From the NCBI GenBank assembly GCA_012729855.1, contig JAAYCI010000013.1, positions 1 to 61,627 of the forward strand: a DNA stretch of 61,627 bases, given 5' to 3'. The notes below the pieces were generated by a model. That model saw nothing but the letters and a program-made list of their open reading frames with translations, did no database searches and was not told where the DNA came from. Positions 50,433 through 59,815 of this stretch are shown one piece after another; positions within the stretch are counted from its first letter, which is position 1, and every line of letters starts with the position of its first letter. The position numbers were made by a program, and so were the translations under genes. This stretch comes from Oscillospiraceae bacterium (GTDB taxonomy: Bacteria > Bacillota > Clostridia > Oscillospirales > Ruminococcaceae).

Positions 50433-50650
50433 CACCCACGCCTCGGCGGCATACTGCCGCATCTCGGCCCAAGTGCCGCCGCCTTCGGCGGCGGTTGGCC
50501 TCGAAACGCGCCCTGCGGGGCGCAGTCTTGCGGTTCTGGTGCGCCTCTTACGAGGCACCCCAGAATCGGGCGCGGGAAAATTTGTTTGCTCCAAGCGCTG
50601 TGCTATGGATCAGCTTCTGCTAATGCAAGCCAAATTTTGCCCTTCGGGCC
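50433..50650 (-). repeat. Second dispersed structured repeat, copy b (after ilvD)
   Basis: Starts with CACCCACGCCTC like copy a. Holds nested hairpins: CCGCCGCC/GGCGGCGG inside GGCC..AA/TTGGCC (about 50466-50500), GCGCCC/GGGCGC (about 50510-50523), TTCTGG/CCAGAA (about 50536-50575), and GGGAAAATTTG/CAAATTTTGCCC spanning 50575-50642. The far end touches the ilvD stop at 50651. Confidence 0.7.
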
Positions 50651-52324
50651 CTACCGATTCGGAATAATAGCCCCCGTATCCGCCGACTCCACCGAGCGGG
50701 AGTAGATGCGCAGGTAGCCGGCCGGCACCTCTTTTTTCAGCGGCACAAAGGCGTCGCTGCGTTTCTTCAGCTCTTCGTCCGAGACCTCTAGCTGCAAAAG
50801 GCCCTGCTGCACGTCGATGGTGATAACGTCGCCGTCCTGTACCAGGCCCAGCGGGCCGCCGGCGCTGGCCTCGGGCGAGATATGCCCGGCAAAGCAGCCG
50901 TTGTTGGTGCCGGAGAAGCGGCCATCGGTCACCACCGCGGTGCTCTTGTTCAGGCCGTAGCCGTACAGGCGCTTCAAAATCTTTACCATCTCGCGCATGC
51001 CCGGGCCGCCGCGGGGGCCTTCGTAGCGCACTACCACCACGGTGCCCTCGGTAATTTTGCCGGCCTCCAGTGCCGCCAGTGCTTCCTCCTCGCTGTTGTA
51101 GCACTGGGCTTTGCCGCTGAAATGCCACATGGAGGGGTCAATGGCCGAGGGCTTGGTGATGGCGCCCTTGGGGGCCAGGTTGCCGTGCAGCACGCCCAGG
51201 CTGTTCAAGGGGCTCCACGCGTTGGGGATGGAGTGGATGAGGTCGTTCTCGATGGGGGCTTCTTTTTCCAGAATCTCGCCCCAGGTTTTGCCGGTGCAGG
51301 TCATGGCGTCGGTGTGCATCACCGGCACCAGGTGCTTCATCACGGCCATCACGCCACCGGCCTTGTAAAAGTCGAATACGTTCTCGGGCACCTGGGGGTA
51401 GATGCGGGCCAGCAGCGGGGTTTCCTTGGCCAGCTTGCCCATGTCCTCCAGCGTGTAGGGCACGTCGGCCTCGTAGGCAATGGCCGGCATGTGCAGCGCC
51501 ATGTTGGTGCTGCCGCCAATGGACAGCCCAAACCGCATGGCGTTCTCAATGCTGTTTTTGTTGATGATCTTGCGGGCGTTCAGGCCCTCTTCCACCATGC
51601 CCACAATGCGCCGGCCCGATTCCTCGGCCACCTGGAAGCGCTTGCCGTACACGGCGGGAATCATGGCGCTGCCGGGCAGGCTGAGGCCAATGGCCTCGGC
51701 CAGGCAGCTCATGGTGTTGGCGGTGCCCATAAACGAGCAGGAGCCGCAGGTGAGCGCCACGCCGTTCTCCATGTCCTTGAACTCTTCTTCGGTGATCTTG
51801 CCCTTCTGCAGCATGCCCAGCGCCTCGCCAATGCTGGTGATGTCGGAGGAGCGGCCGTCGAACTGCACGCCGCCCATCATGGGGCCGCCGTTCACCAAAA
51901 TGGTGGGAATGTCCAGCCGGGCCGCCGCCATCATCATGGCGGGCACAATCTTGTCGCAGCTGCCCAGCAGCACCAGGCCGTCAAAGTGGTTCAGGCGGGC
52001 CATGTTCTCAATAGAGTCGGCAATAATCTCGCGCGCGGGCAGGTTGTACTTCATGCCCTCGGTGCCGCTGCACATGCCGTCGCACGGGGCAATCACGCCA
52101 AACTCCACCGGGGTGCCGCCGCCCTGGCTGATGCCGCGGCGCACCATCTCGGCAATGGTGTTCAGGTTGAAGTGCCCGGGGTTGGTGCTGCTCCAGGCAT
52201 TGGCAATGCCAATGATGGGGCGGTCGAGGTCATAGTCGGTATACCCCATGGATTTGAAGAGCGCGCGCTTGCTGCCCGAGGATTGGTTGTGCAGCACGTC
52301 GCCGCTTATCGGTTGTCTGCTCAT
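50651..52324 (-). CDS. ilvD: IlvD/Edd family dehydratase, probably dihydroxy-acid dehydratase
   Basis: A 557-residue Fe-S dehydratase: PCDGMCSGTEGMKYNLPAREIIADSIE, LLGSCDKIVPAMMMAAARLDIPTILVNGGPM, CGSCSFMGTANTMSCLAEAIGLSLPG, SIGGSTNMALHMPAIA, VVTDGRFSGTNNGCFAGHISPEA. Three conserved cluster/active-site Cys blocks are present. Length fits branched-chain amino-acid synthesis IlvD, but no other ilv gene is near and sugar-acid dehydratases share these motifs, so the substrate is not certain. The upstream frame extension to 53035 is shadow of the next gene. Confidence 0.85.
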   Translation of the reverse strand: MSRQPISGDVLHNQSSGSKRALFKSMGYTDYDLDRPIIGIANAWSSTNPGHFNLNTIAEMVRRGISQGGGTPVEFGVIAPCDGMCSGTEGMKYNLPAREIIADSIENMARLNHFDGLVLLGSCDKIVPAMMMAAARLDIPTILVNGGPMMGGVQFDGRSSDITSIGEALGMLQKGKITEEEFKDMENGVALTCGSCSFMGTANTMSCLAEAIGLSLPGSAMIPAVYGKRFQVAEESGRRIVGMVEEGLNARKIINKNSIENAMRFGLSIGGSTNMALHMPAIAYEADVPYTLEDMGKLAKETPLLARIYPQVPENVFDFYKAGGVMAVMKHLVPVMHTDAMTCTGKTWGEILEKEAPIENDLIHSIPNAWSPLNSLGVLHGNLAPKGAITKPSAIDPSMWHFSGKAQCYNSEEEALAALEAGKITEGTVVVVRYEGPRGGPGMREMVKILKRLYGYGLNKSTAVVTDGRFSGTNNGCFAGHISPEASAGGPLGLVQDGDVITIDVQQGLLQLEVSDEELKKRSDAFVPLKKEVPAGYLRIYSRSVESADTGAIIPNR

Positions 52325-52368
52325 ACTGTTTTGCCTCCGTTTCAAATGTGTTGGTTTGCTCCCATACT

Positions 52369-53961
52369 CTATCGTAATTTCAGGAATAACGAATGGGGGT
52401 GTGCCGCCTGCGCGGCTGGAATGGGAATGGCCGCCGCAGGGTTGGGCCCGGAGATGAAAAACGAATAGACAAGGTCGACGCCAAAGAAGGCGAACAGCAC
52501 CACCACGATGGTGACCTGCAGCTCCTTGGAAAGCTTGTTGAATAAATGGTCGCACGCCGGGGCGATGAGGTAGACACCCAGGCAGGCGGCAATGCCGAAG
52601 GCCAGCAGCGCCTCCAGGCATACACGGCCATGGATGTTGAGGAAGTAATTGTTGTACTCCCACCACAGCTTGCCGGTAAGGGCCTCCAGCGCCCAGCTGG
52701 TGAAGTACTCCACCACGCCGCACAGCGCCATGGCCAGAATGAACATGATAACCGGCCTGTCGGCCCAGCGGCGCAGCAGCAGAATGATAAGCACGCCGCC
52801 CACGCCGTACAGCGGCAGCCACGGGCCATACAGGGTGCCGCGGTTCACAAAGTGGCCGGTGTTGAAGAAATCGACGAAAACCTCCCAGCTCCAGCCGATG
52901 AAGCAGAAGACGAAAAACAGCAGGCAGATGCTGAGGAAGCTGTACTGGCGCTGGTAGTCGAACGAAACAAAGCGCCAGGCGGGGTTTTCTGAAATGGGGA
53001 ACTTGTCCAGCGGGTATTCGGTGCCCGTGGGCCACACGGTTTCGGGGGCCAGCCAGGCGTCGTTCATCAGTTCATACCCGGGCAGCGCGTTGTTGCGGGC
53101 GGCGTCGCGCAGGGCCATGTACAGCTCGGCGTCGCAGGCCGATTTGTAGGGGTTCACATACAGCACCGACAAAAAGCCCAGCGTGAATATGGACAAAATG
53201 TACCAGCCAATGAAGGAGAGATCCAAACGGAACATGCGCCACTTGTGGCCGCGCATCATGGCGCTGCTTAGCTTAAAGGCCTGTTTGCGGGTCACCTCGG
53301 GGTTTTCGGCCGCAATGTAGGGCACCATGCGCCAGGCGTAATACTTCACAACGCCCCCCACAATGGTGAGGAACCACAGCCCGATATAGAGGGTGCGGCA
53401 AAGCATGATGACGGCGGTTTTGCGCCAGTGCCGAATTTTGAAGATGAACAGCAGCCGGTTGGCCCGGGTGCCGGGGTAGTTGCGGTTTTCCAAAAAGAAG
53501 CGGCACTCGCCCACCCGCAGCACGTTGCCAATAAACATCCAGTACAGGAAGGTTATGGCCGCGCCAATCAGGATGATGACGCCATTCAGCACCCGGCCGC
53601 CCAGCAAAAACTGGTTGATGGCGTTCAGGATGCCAAACACGAACGAGCCCGACTTGGTGATGTTGTTGAACAGCCCGGCCAGCAGGCCCCGGGTGGCCTC
53701 TATGGGCACCGAGACCTCGGGCAGGGCACCCACCACAGGGGGGTCCATATCGCCGGCCACCTGGTTTACCATGGCGGCGATAATGTCGCTGTTGGTGGCG
53801 GTGCGTACGCTGAAGCCAACGATATCCTCGCCGCCACCCGACAGGATGCTGGAGTAGGCGCCGGCAAAGAACGCCAGCAGCAGGCAAACGATAACGGTGC
53901 GCAGGTAGTTATGCTTGAGGGCGCAGCGGGCGCCCTTTTTTATGGATTTGATTGATGGCAT
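52369..53961 (-). CDS. DUF975 / CmpB-type fused membrane protein
   Basis: A 530-residue multi-pass protein. The N-terminal 300 residues (SIKKGARCALKHNYLRTVIVCLLLAFFAGAYSS, GECRFFLENRNYPG, FKIRHWRKTAVIMLCRTLYIGLW, LDLSFIGWYILSIFTLG) match DUF975; the C-terminal part (FVFCFIGWSWEVFVDFFNTGHFVNRGTLYGPWLPLYGVGG, EYFTSWALEALTGKLWWEY) matches the ABC_trans_CmpB/DUF1113 family. Such fusions occur in Clostridia; function unknown. Start ATG 53961, 45 nt upstream of ilvD on the same strand. Confidence 0.8.
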   Translation of the reverse strand: MPSIKSIKKGARCALKHNYLRTVIVCLLLAFFAGAYSSILSGGGEDIVGFSVRTATNSDIIAAMVNQVAGDMDPPVVGALPEVSVPIEATRGLLAGLFNNITKSGSFVFGILNAINQFLLGGRVLNGVIILIGAAITFLYWMFIGNVLRVGECRFFLENRNYPGTRANRLLFIFKIRHWRKTAVIMLCRTLYIGLWFLTIVGGVVKYYAWRMVPYIAAENPEVTRKQAFKLSSAMMRGHKWRMFRLDLSFIGWYILSIFTLGFLSVLYVNPYKSACDAELYMALRDAARNNALPGYELMNDAWLAPETVWPTGTEYPLDKFPISENPAWRFVSFDYQRQYSFLSICLLFFVFCFIGWSWEVFVDFFNTGHFVNRGTLYGPWLPLYGVGGVLIILLLRRWADRPVIMFILAMALCGVVEYFTSWALEALTGKLWWEYNNYFLNIHGRVCLEALLAFGIAACLGVYLIAPACDHLFNKLSKELQVTIVVVLFAFFGVDLVYSFFISGPNPAAAIPIPAAQAAHPHSLFLKLR

Positions 53962-54187
53962 GAGATTCCCTTTATCACGCTTGCACCGGGCAGGGCTTTT
54001 GGGGCCCGGCCCATACAAACGCAGGCGGCCATTCAGCCGGGCGCTGCCCGGTAACGCAATGGCTGCTGGCGGCTATAGATGAAGTATAGGCTGTGCCGCC
54101 CACCGCGCCCCGCACAGGCTGCATGGTGCACCGGGTGCCGCGTGGAAACAAAACAGGTGCCGGCGGCCATGCAGGGCCGATAGCGCT

Positions 54188-54217
54188 ATTATACACTATA
54201 GGGGAAGGTTGCCGCAA
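54188..54217 (-). promoter_or_regulatory. Promoter of the DUF975/CmpB gene
   Basis: TTGCGG (54217-54212) and TATAAT (54193-54188), 18-bp spacer, minus strand. The 220-nt leader (53962-54187) shows no recognised element. Confidence 0.65.
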
Positions 54218-54247
54218 GGTGGGCGGCGCATCAAAAATTGGGCGATG

Positions 54248-54284
54248 AAAAAGGGCAATTGCACCGCCGGTGCAGTTGCCCTTT
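54248..54284 (-). terminator. katA-ybaN terminator
   Basis: Sixteen-base arms with one wobble (54250-54265, 54269-54284) followed on the minus strand by TTTTTCAT. Confidence 0.9.
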
Positions 54285-54287
54285 GGG

Positions 54288-54677
54288 CTACGGTGCGTTA
54301 TGCGGGGCCTGGCCCGGCGCCCGCTGCGGGCGGATGGCCAGGATGTGGATGCTGACGGCCACCCCCACCAGCGCCAGCGCGGCGGTAACAAGCGGCCGCC
54401 CGGCCAATAGGGACGACAGGATGAGCATGGCCCACAAAAAGCCGATGCCCGCCACCCGCGCCCGCCGGCGGATGCCGGTTTTGTGGCGGTAGTTGCGCAC
54501 ATACTCGCCAAAGTAGGGGGTATGCTCCAGCCAGCGGGCCAGCCGCGGGCTGGAGGCGCCGAAGCAGCCGGCCGCGCACAGCACAAAGGGGGTGGTGGGC
54601 AGCACCGGCAGTGCCAGCCCCACGCCGCCCAGCGCCAGCGCGCCAAACCCCAGGCTGAGGAAGATGATGCGTCTCAT
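54288..54677 (-). CDS. YbaN family (DUF454) inner-membrane protein
   Basis: A 129-residue protein with LSLGFGALALGGVGLALPVLPTTPFVLCAAGCFGASSPRLARWL (DUF454 signature), YFGEYVRNYRHKTGI and two further C-terminal helices. Function unknown. It starts 7 nt after the catalase stop, so the two are cotranscribed; in other bacteria ybaN is often near oxidative-stress or heme-related genes. Confidence 0.85.
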   Translation of the reverse strand: MRRIIFLSLGFGALALGGVGLALPVLPTTPFVLCAAGCFGASSPRLARWLEHTPYFGEYVRNYRHKTGIRRRARVAGIGFLWAMLILSSLLAGRPLVTAALALVGVAVSIHILAIRPQRAPGQAPHNAP

Positions 54678-54684
54678 CACGGTT

Positions 54685-56238
54685 TTACACCGGGTGCGGT
54701 GTGGCGGCATTGGCCTCGTCGCTGGGGCGCATTTCCATGCCGGTGGCGGCCATCAAATCGTTGTGGCTCAGCTTGGAAAGCGCCATGGCTTTGGCCGTGT
54801 CCAGGTCCATGGCCTCACATACGCGGCGGCCGTAGTCGGCGTCGCACATAGTGCAGTGGGCGGCGTGGCGGTACTTCACGTTGTCGGTGGTGCCTATCAT
54901 GTTGCGGGCGGTGTTTTCGGCCAGCACCTGCTTTTGGTCGTCGCGCATCAGGTTATACAGCTTGGCCGGCTGGTAGTAGCAGTCGTCGGCGGCGTCATCC
55001 TTGGGCTCGTAGTGGAAAATATCGCCCTCTACGGCCAGGGGCGGCTCCTTGTACTGTGGCTGCTCGGCCCACTGGCCATAGCTGTTGGGCTGGTAGCCGG
55101 TGGTGCCGCCGTAGTTGCCGTCCACCCGCATGGCGCCGTCGCGGTGGTAGGCGTGCACGGTGTTTTTGGGGCGGTTCACAGGAATCAAATCCTTGTTCAC
55201 CCCTATGCGGTAGCGCTGGGCGTCGCCATAGCTGAACAGCCGCCCCTGCAGCAGCTTGTCGGGCGAGAAACCAATGCCCGGCACAATGTGCGCGGGGTTG
55301 AAGGCCGCCTGCTCCACGTCGGCAAAGTAGTTTTCGGGGTTGCGGTTCAGTTCCATCATGCCCACCTCGATGAGCGGGTACTCGCCGTGGAACCACACCT
55401 TGCTGATGTCGAATGGGTTCTCCCGGTGGTTTTTGGCCTGCTCGGGGGTCATCACCTGGATGCACAGCTTCCATTTGGGGTATTCACCCCGCTCAATGGC
55501 CTCGAACAAATCGCGCTGGTGGCTCTCGCGGTCCTTGGCAATCAGCTGCTCGGCTTCCATGTCGGTCAGGTTTTTAATGCCCTGCTGGCACACCCAGTGG
55601 AACTTCACCCAGGTGCGCGCGTTTTGGGCGTTGATCATGCTGAAGGTGTGGCTGCCGAAGCCGTGCATGAACCGGTAGCCCACCGGGATGCCGCGGTCGC
55701 TCATGGTGATGGTGACCTGGTGGAAGGCCTCCGGCAGGCTGGACCAGAAGTCCCAGTTGTTCTGGGCCGAGCGCATGTTGGTTTTGGGGTCGCGCTTGAT
55801 GGCGTGGTTCAGGTCCGGGAAGCGCAGGGGGTCGCGCAAAAAGAACACGGGGGTGTTGTTGCCCACCAGGTCCCAGTTGCCGTCCTCGGTGTAAAAGCGG
55901 GTGGCGAAGCCGCGGATATCGCGCTCGGCGTCGGCAGCGCCGCGCTCGCCCGCCACGGTGGAGAACCGCACGAAGGTTTCGCAGGTGTTTCCTACCTTTT
56001 CAAACAGCCTGGCCTGGGTGTATTGGGTAATGTCTGCGGTGACGGTGAAGGTACCAAAGGCGCCCGAGCCCTTGGCGTGCATCCGCCGCTCGGGAATCAC
56101 CTCGCGGTCGAAATGGGCCAGCTTTTCCAGGAACCATACATCCTGCAGCATCATGGGCCCGCGGGCGCCGGCGGTCAGGGCGTTGGTGTTGTCGGCTACG
56201 GGTGCGCCATTGATATGGGTGAGTTTTTTCTCGTCCAT
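54685..56238 (-). CDS. katA: Heme catalase (clade 3 type)
   Basis: A 517-residue catalase: [44 protein letters not shown] with the catalytic His in [37 protein letters not shown] with the catalytic Asn, and the heme-ligand Tyr block [14 protein letters not shown]. It removes hydrogen peroxide. The heme needed is not made by any gene here. GGAGG before the ATG; a TATAAT lies near 56308 on the minus strand but its -35 is weak. Confidence 0.96.
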   Translation of the reverse strand: MDEKKLTHINGAPVADNTNALTAGARGPMMLQDVWFLEKLAHFDREVIPERRMHAKGSGAFGTFTVTADITQYTQARLFEKVGNTCETFVRFSTVAGERGAADAERDIRGFATRFYTEDGNWDLVGNNTPVFFLRDPLRFPDLNHAIKRDPKTNMRSAQNNWDFWSSLPEAFHQVTITMSDRGIPVGYRFMHGFGSHTFSMINAQNARTWVKFHWVCQQGIKNLTDMEAEQLIAKDRESHQRDLFEAIERGEYPKWKLCIQVMTPEQAKNHRENPFDISKVWFHGEYPLIEVGMMELNRNPENYFADVEQAAFNPAHIVPGIGFSPDKLLQGRLFSYGDAQRYRIGVNKDLIPVNRPKNTVHAYHRDGAMRVDGNYGGTTGYQPNSYGQWAEQPQYKEPPLAVEGDIFHYEPKDDAADDCYYQPAKLYNLMRDDQKQVLAENTARNMIGTTDNVKYRHAAHCTMCDADYGRRVCEAMDLDTAKAMALSKLSHNDLMAATGMEMRPSDEANAATPHPV

Positions 56239-56371
56239 GCTTTCGCCTCCATCTCTCTATTTAAGTTTATTTGGCAGTGCTTTGGGGCGAGGGCGCCCAT
56301 GTACATAAAATTATACAGAGCAAAAATGAAGAAATATAGCGAATAACGCAAAATGCCCCGGCACTGACTTA

Positions 56372-56532
56372 AAGTCTGCTTTCAAATTTCCAAAACGTCC
56401 AAATCTGGCGTTTTCGGTGCCCTGCCGCGTTGCTTTCCTTTGCAAACCACTAGGGTTTGCGGCGGAAAAGCGCCTTGCAGGGCCACCAAACCCGATCGGC
56501 CTTGGTCATTTCTCCAATTTGAAAACAGACTT
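56372..56532 (-). repeat. Dispersed 161-bp inverted-repeat element, copy C
   Basis: Close relative of copy A (about 85% by eye) in the same orientation. Ends AAGTCTGCTTTCAAAT and the complement of AAGTCTGTTTTCAAAT; stems GCCCTGC/GCAGGGC (56419-56425, 56477-56483) and GCAAACC/GGTTTGC (56442-56448, 56454-56460). It lies in the 449-bp gap between katA and the next gene, which otherwise shows nothing recognised. Confidence 0.85.
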
Positions 56533-56687
56533 TGGCCATGCGCCCGTGCGCAACCGACAAATTGCGGGCCGCCGCCGGCAGAAGCGCCGGAATTCGACGG
56601 CATTATGCGCGCTTCGCTGTCGCAGTTCGCATTAATTTTCGGCGTTTTTATGCTACTATTTAGCCAGCAGCAAAGGAGTGAACGGCT

Positions 56688-57002
56688 ATGATTACCGCAT
56701 TGCCTGTGGATTATGGCTACACCGTTTACGCCACGGTGCCCGATATACCCATGCCCAGCCTGGACGCCTGGATGACGGTGCCGGATGTGGCGCGGATTGT
56801 ACAGGTGAGCAGCCAGGAATATAATAACCTGCGCGACCAGGCGCAGATGGAATGGGAGTATCAGCGCCAGCTGGAGCAGCTGGAGGGCGAGCGCCGCCAT
56901 GCCTATGTGGTGGCCCAGCAAAATATCCGCGAGGTGCAGCCCAGCTTCAACGACCCTGACTTGATGCGCCAGCAGGTGGAGCTGCTGGCGGAATCGATGT
57001 AA
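56688..57002 (+). CDS. Hypothetical protein, 104 residues
   Basis: Not recognised. Residues 1-50 are mixed (MITALPVDYGYTVYATVPDIP), and 50-104 are charged and helical (NNLRDQAQMEWEYQRQLEQLEGERRHAYVVAQQN). AAGGAG lies 10 nt before the ATG, and a hairpin terminator follows, which support a real gene. No membrane segment or signal peptide. Confidence 0.6.
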   Translation: MITALPVDYGYTVYATVPDIPMPSLDAWMTVPDVARIVQVSSQEYNNLRDQAQMEWEYQRQLEQLEGERRHAYVVAQQNIREVQPSFNDPDLMRQQVELLAESM

Positions 57003-57055
57003 AAAATCAGGCAGGCGTAAAAAGGCCGATACCAGGGGTGGTTTTAAATAAAGGG

Positions 57056-57084
57056 CCGGCGTCCGTTCTTTGGGCGCCGGTTTC
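57056..57084 (+). terminator. Terminator of the 104-residue protein gene
   Basis: CCGGCGTCC (57056-57064) pairs with GGGCGCCGG (57072-57080) with one mismatch, then TTTCTTG. Confidence 0.7.
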
Positions 57085-57120
57085 TTGTGTGAGGTGGGCA
57101 GAAGCAGTACCAGCGGGAAA

Positions 57121-57149
57121 TTGGCATTGCAGCAGGGCTGTGCTATAAT
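57121..57149 (+). promoter_or_regulatory. Subtilase gene promoter (extended -10)
   Basis: TTGGCA (57121-57126), 17 bp ending TGC, TATAAT (57144-57149). Confidence 0.8.
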
Positions 57150-57223
57150 AAACTATTATATTACTGCGCACTAAAGCCTGCCTGCAAGGCCGGCCAATGC
57201 CTTGCGCATAACCGGGGGAACGC

Positions 57224-59734
57224 ATGAAAACAGGATGGAAACGCCTGGCCGCCCTGCCGCTGCTGGCCCTGTGGCTGGCAGCCGGGGCGGCGGGCCTGGG
57301 CACGGTGAACACCAGTGCTTTCGCGATAACGAAAACCACTACACACACCGAAGCGGCCGCCGCGCCGGTGGGCCAGGTGGCCGACGAGGTGCTGGTGACC
57401 TTTGTGCCCGGCACCACCCGCGCTTCAGCCGACGCCCTGCTTGTGGAGGCCGGCTGTGAAGAGGCCTACGCGCTGGGCACATTGGACGGCAGCTTGACAA
57501 TGTGTGCCCGCCTGCCCACCGGGCAACTGGTGGAGGCGGCCATTCTTGGGCTGGAAGCGCTGCCGGCGGTGGCCGAGGCGCAGCCCAACTACTTGTACCC
57601 GCTGATTGAAGCCGAGGATGTGGCCCTGCCGGAGCCGGCCCCGCCCGTAGAGAGCGATGTGGAGCCTGCTGTAGATGTGGAAAGCAATGCGGATGCCGGC
57701 ATCAGCATGGACCCCGATACCAACACAGGCGCTGATGAACCAATGGTGGCGGCAGAAGAAGCCGATACGCCCGCGGCCACACCCGAGGCCGCCGCCCCCA
57801 ACGACCCCGACGCCGACACCACCAGGCAGTGGCACCTGTATAAAACCAACACGCTGGCCGCCTGGGATACCGTGGACGCCGCGCCAGCAGCTGATAAGAC
57901 CCGGGTGGTGGTGCTGGACACCACCATTGAGCTGGGCCATGAAGACCTGGCCGAAAACCTGCTGCCGGCGCTGGCCGCCGATTACTCCAGCGGGGTACAG
58001 CAGCTCTATGGCACGGTGCCGCCCGACAGCCACGGCACCCATGTGGCCGGGCTGATTGCCGCGCGCAGCAACAACAGTATCGGGGTGGCCGGCATGGCCA
58101 CCGGCAGCGCCAACCAGGCGGTGGAGCTGGTGCCGGTGAACGTATTCCGCCGGGGGACCACCGGCGGACTGACGGCCTCCACCAGCGCGATGGTGGCCGG
58201 CCTGAACTACGCGCTGGCCTGCGGGGCCGATGTGATTAACATGAGCCTGGGCTACCCGCGCGCCGGCAGCATGAACAGCTACGACCGCCTGCTGGAAAAC
58301 GCGGTGGACGCCGCCGCCGCCGCCGGCGTGCCGGTGGTGTGCGCCGCCGGCAATACCATTACCGGCGGGGTGCAAACGCTCTTCCTGCCGTCCGACTTTG
58401 ACACGGCGCTGGGGGTCATATCGCTGGAGGAAAACGACACCCGGTCGCTTACCTCCAACTACGGCGACAAAAAGTTTATCGCGGCGCCCGGCGCGGCGCT
58501 TACCAGCACGGTGCTGGCTAACCAGTACGGCGCCAAAAGCGGCACGTCTATGGCGGCGCCGGTGGTCAGCAGTGTGGCGTGCATGATGCTGTATGTGAAC
58601 CCGGCGCTGGGGTATGATGACATTGTGGACATTCTGGCCACCACGGCATTTGACCTTTATACACCCAATAAAGACGCGCAAAGCGGCTGGGGCCGGGTGG
58701 ACGCGGCGGCGGCCGTGGCGGCGGCGGCCGTGCGGCCGGCAAGCGGGGCGGCAGCCGTGCAGCAGGTGGCCATGGCCACCCCCACGGCAGACCTGCTGGT
58801 GGGTGAGACACAGGCCCTGGTGGCTACCGCCCTGCCACGCAACCTGGCCGACCGTACCGTGGCCTGGCACAGCCCCGACCCCGCCGTGGCCACCGTGGAC
58901 GCCAACGGCCTGGTGACCGGCATCGGGCCCGGCCAGGTAACTCTGGAGGCCACAGCCGGCGGCCAAACGGCCACCTGCCTGGTAACGGTGACCCAGCCGG
59001 TGAGCGGCGTGCAGCTGGAACCCGCCGCCCTGGAGCTGAAGCTGGGCAAAGGCCAGCACCTCACAGCCACCGTGAGCCCCGCCAACGCCACCAACCAGGA
59101 CCTGAAGTGGCAAAGCGATAACCCCGCCGTGGCCACCGTGACGGCGGCCGGCTATGTGCAGGCCCTGGCAGTAGGTGTGGCCACCATTACTGTGGAGACG
59201 GTGGACGGCGGCCACACCGCCAGCTGTGTGGTAACGGCCGTGCCGGCCGAGACGGGCACCATTATCCAATCGGTTACCGCGTGGGACGGCAGCCGCGGCA
59301 GCCCGCTGGTAAGCTGGACGCTGGACGCCAACATGGCCAGCTTTATGCGCCTGGACGTGACCGGCCCAAACGGCGCCACCAAAACCCTGCAGGAGCCCCG
59401 CGACTACCTGCGCAGCGAGGGCAGCGTGGTGCTCACGCTGACAAAAGCCTACCTGAACAGCCTGCCCAATGGCCGCTACCGTATGGACGCGGTGTTCACC
59501 TTTGGCACGGTGACGGATGGCTTCACCATTGCGGTGCCGCAGGCCAGCAGCAGCACGCCGCCAGACAGCAGCAGTTCCGAGGCATCGTCGGTGTCTGCCC
59601 CGCAGGCGCTGGCCGCCAGCCCCCAAACGGGCGACGACGCCAACATGGGGCTGTGGATACTGCTGGCGGTGATCGCGGTGGTTGTGGTGGTCATCGTGGT
59701 GCTGGTGTTCCGCCAGCAGGGCCGCAGGAAGTAA
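57224..59734 (+). CDS. Cell-wall-anchored S8 subtilase with Big2 domains
   Basis: An 836-residue exported protease. Signal peptide (1-34), an inhibitor-like propeptide (about 50-128, VADEVLVTFVPGTTRASADALL ... AEAQPNYLY), an acidic linker (130-200), then the S8 domain with Asp 232 (VVLDTTIE), His 270 (SHGTHVAGLIAAR), Asn 377 (CAAGN) and Ser 442 (SGTSMAAP). Two Big2-like Ig domains follow (about 512-590 and 592-670), another beta domain (675-770), a Ser-rich stretch, and a sorting signal: SPQTG (799-803), a hydrophobic helix and RRK. SPxTG is a class B-type sortase motif variant. Confidence 0.9.
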   Translation: MKTGWKRLAALPLLALWLAAGAAGLGTVNTSAFAITKTTTHTEAAAAPVGQVADEVLVTFVPGTTRASADALLVEAGCEEAYALGTLDGSLTMCARLPTGQLVEAAILGLEALPAVAEAQPNYLYPLIEAEDVALPEPAPPVESDVEPAVDVESNADAGISMDPDTNTGADEPMVAAEEADTPAATPEAAAPNDPDADTTRQWHLYKTNTLAAWDTVDAAPAADKTRVVVLDTTIELGHEDLAENLLPALAADYSSGVQQLYGTVPPDSHGTHVAGLIAARSNNSIGVAGMATGSANQAVELVPVNVFRRGTTGGLTASTSAMVAGLNYALACGADVINMSLGYPRAGSMNSYDRLLENAVDAAAAAGVPVVCAAGNTITGGVQTLFLPSDFDTALGVISLEENDTRSLTSNYGDKKFIAAPGAALTSTVLANQYGAKSGTSMAAPVVSSVACMMLYVNPALGYDDIVDILATTAFDLYTPNKDAQSGWGRVDAAAAVAAAAVRPASGAAAVQQVAMATPTADLLVGETQALVATALPRNLADRTVAWHSPDPAVATVDANGLVTGIGPGQVTLEATAGGQTATCLVTVTQPVSGVQLEPAALELKLGKGQHLTATVSPANATNQDLKWQSDNPAVATVTAAGYVQALAVGVATITVETVDGGHTASCVVTAVPAETGTIIQSVTAWDGSRGSPLVSWTLDANMASFMRLDVTGPNGATKTLQEPRDYLRSEGSVVLTLTKAYLNSLPNGRYRMDAVFTFGTVTDGFTIAVPQASSSTPPDSSSSEASSVSAPQALAASPQTGDDANMGLWILLAVIAVVVVVIVVLVFRQQGRRK

Positions 59735-59749
59735 AAGTATACAGCAAAG

Positions 59750-59787
59750 AAGGCTGCTGCAAACCCGAAGTTTGCAGCAGCCTTTTA
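59750..59787. terminator. Bidirectional terminator between subtilase and CoA-transferase
   Basis: Perfect 15-bp arms (59750-59764, 59770-59784) between two convergent genes; TTTTAAG on plus and TTCTTTG on minus. Confidence 0.85.
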
Positions 59788-59815
59788 AGTGTGTTTCCAG
59801 TGCGATGGCACGCAT

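Noticed and set aside
50651-53035. ilvD frame extended to 794 codons
   Set aside because: The extra N-terminal part overlaps the DUF975/CmpB gene and has no homology; the conserved MSRQPISGDVLHNQSSG start is at 52324.
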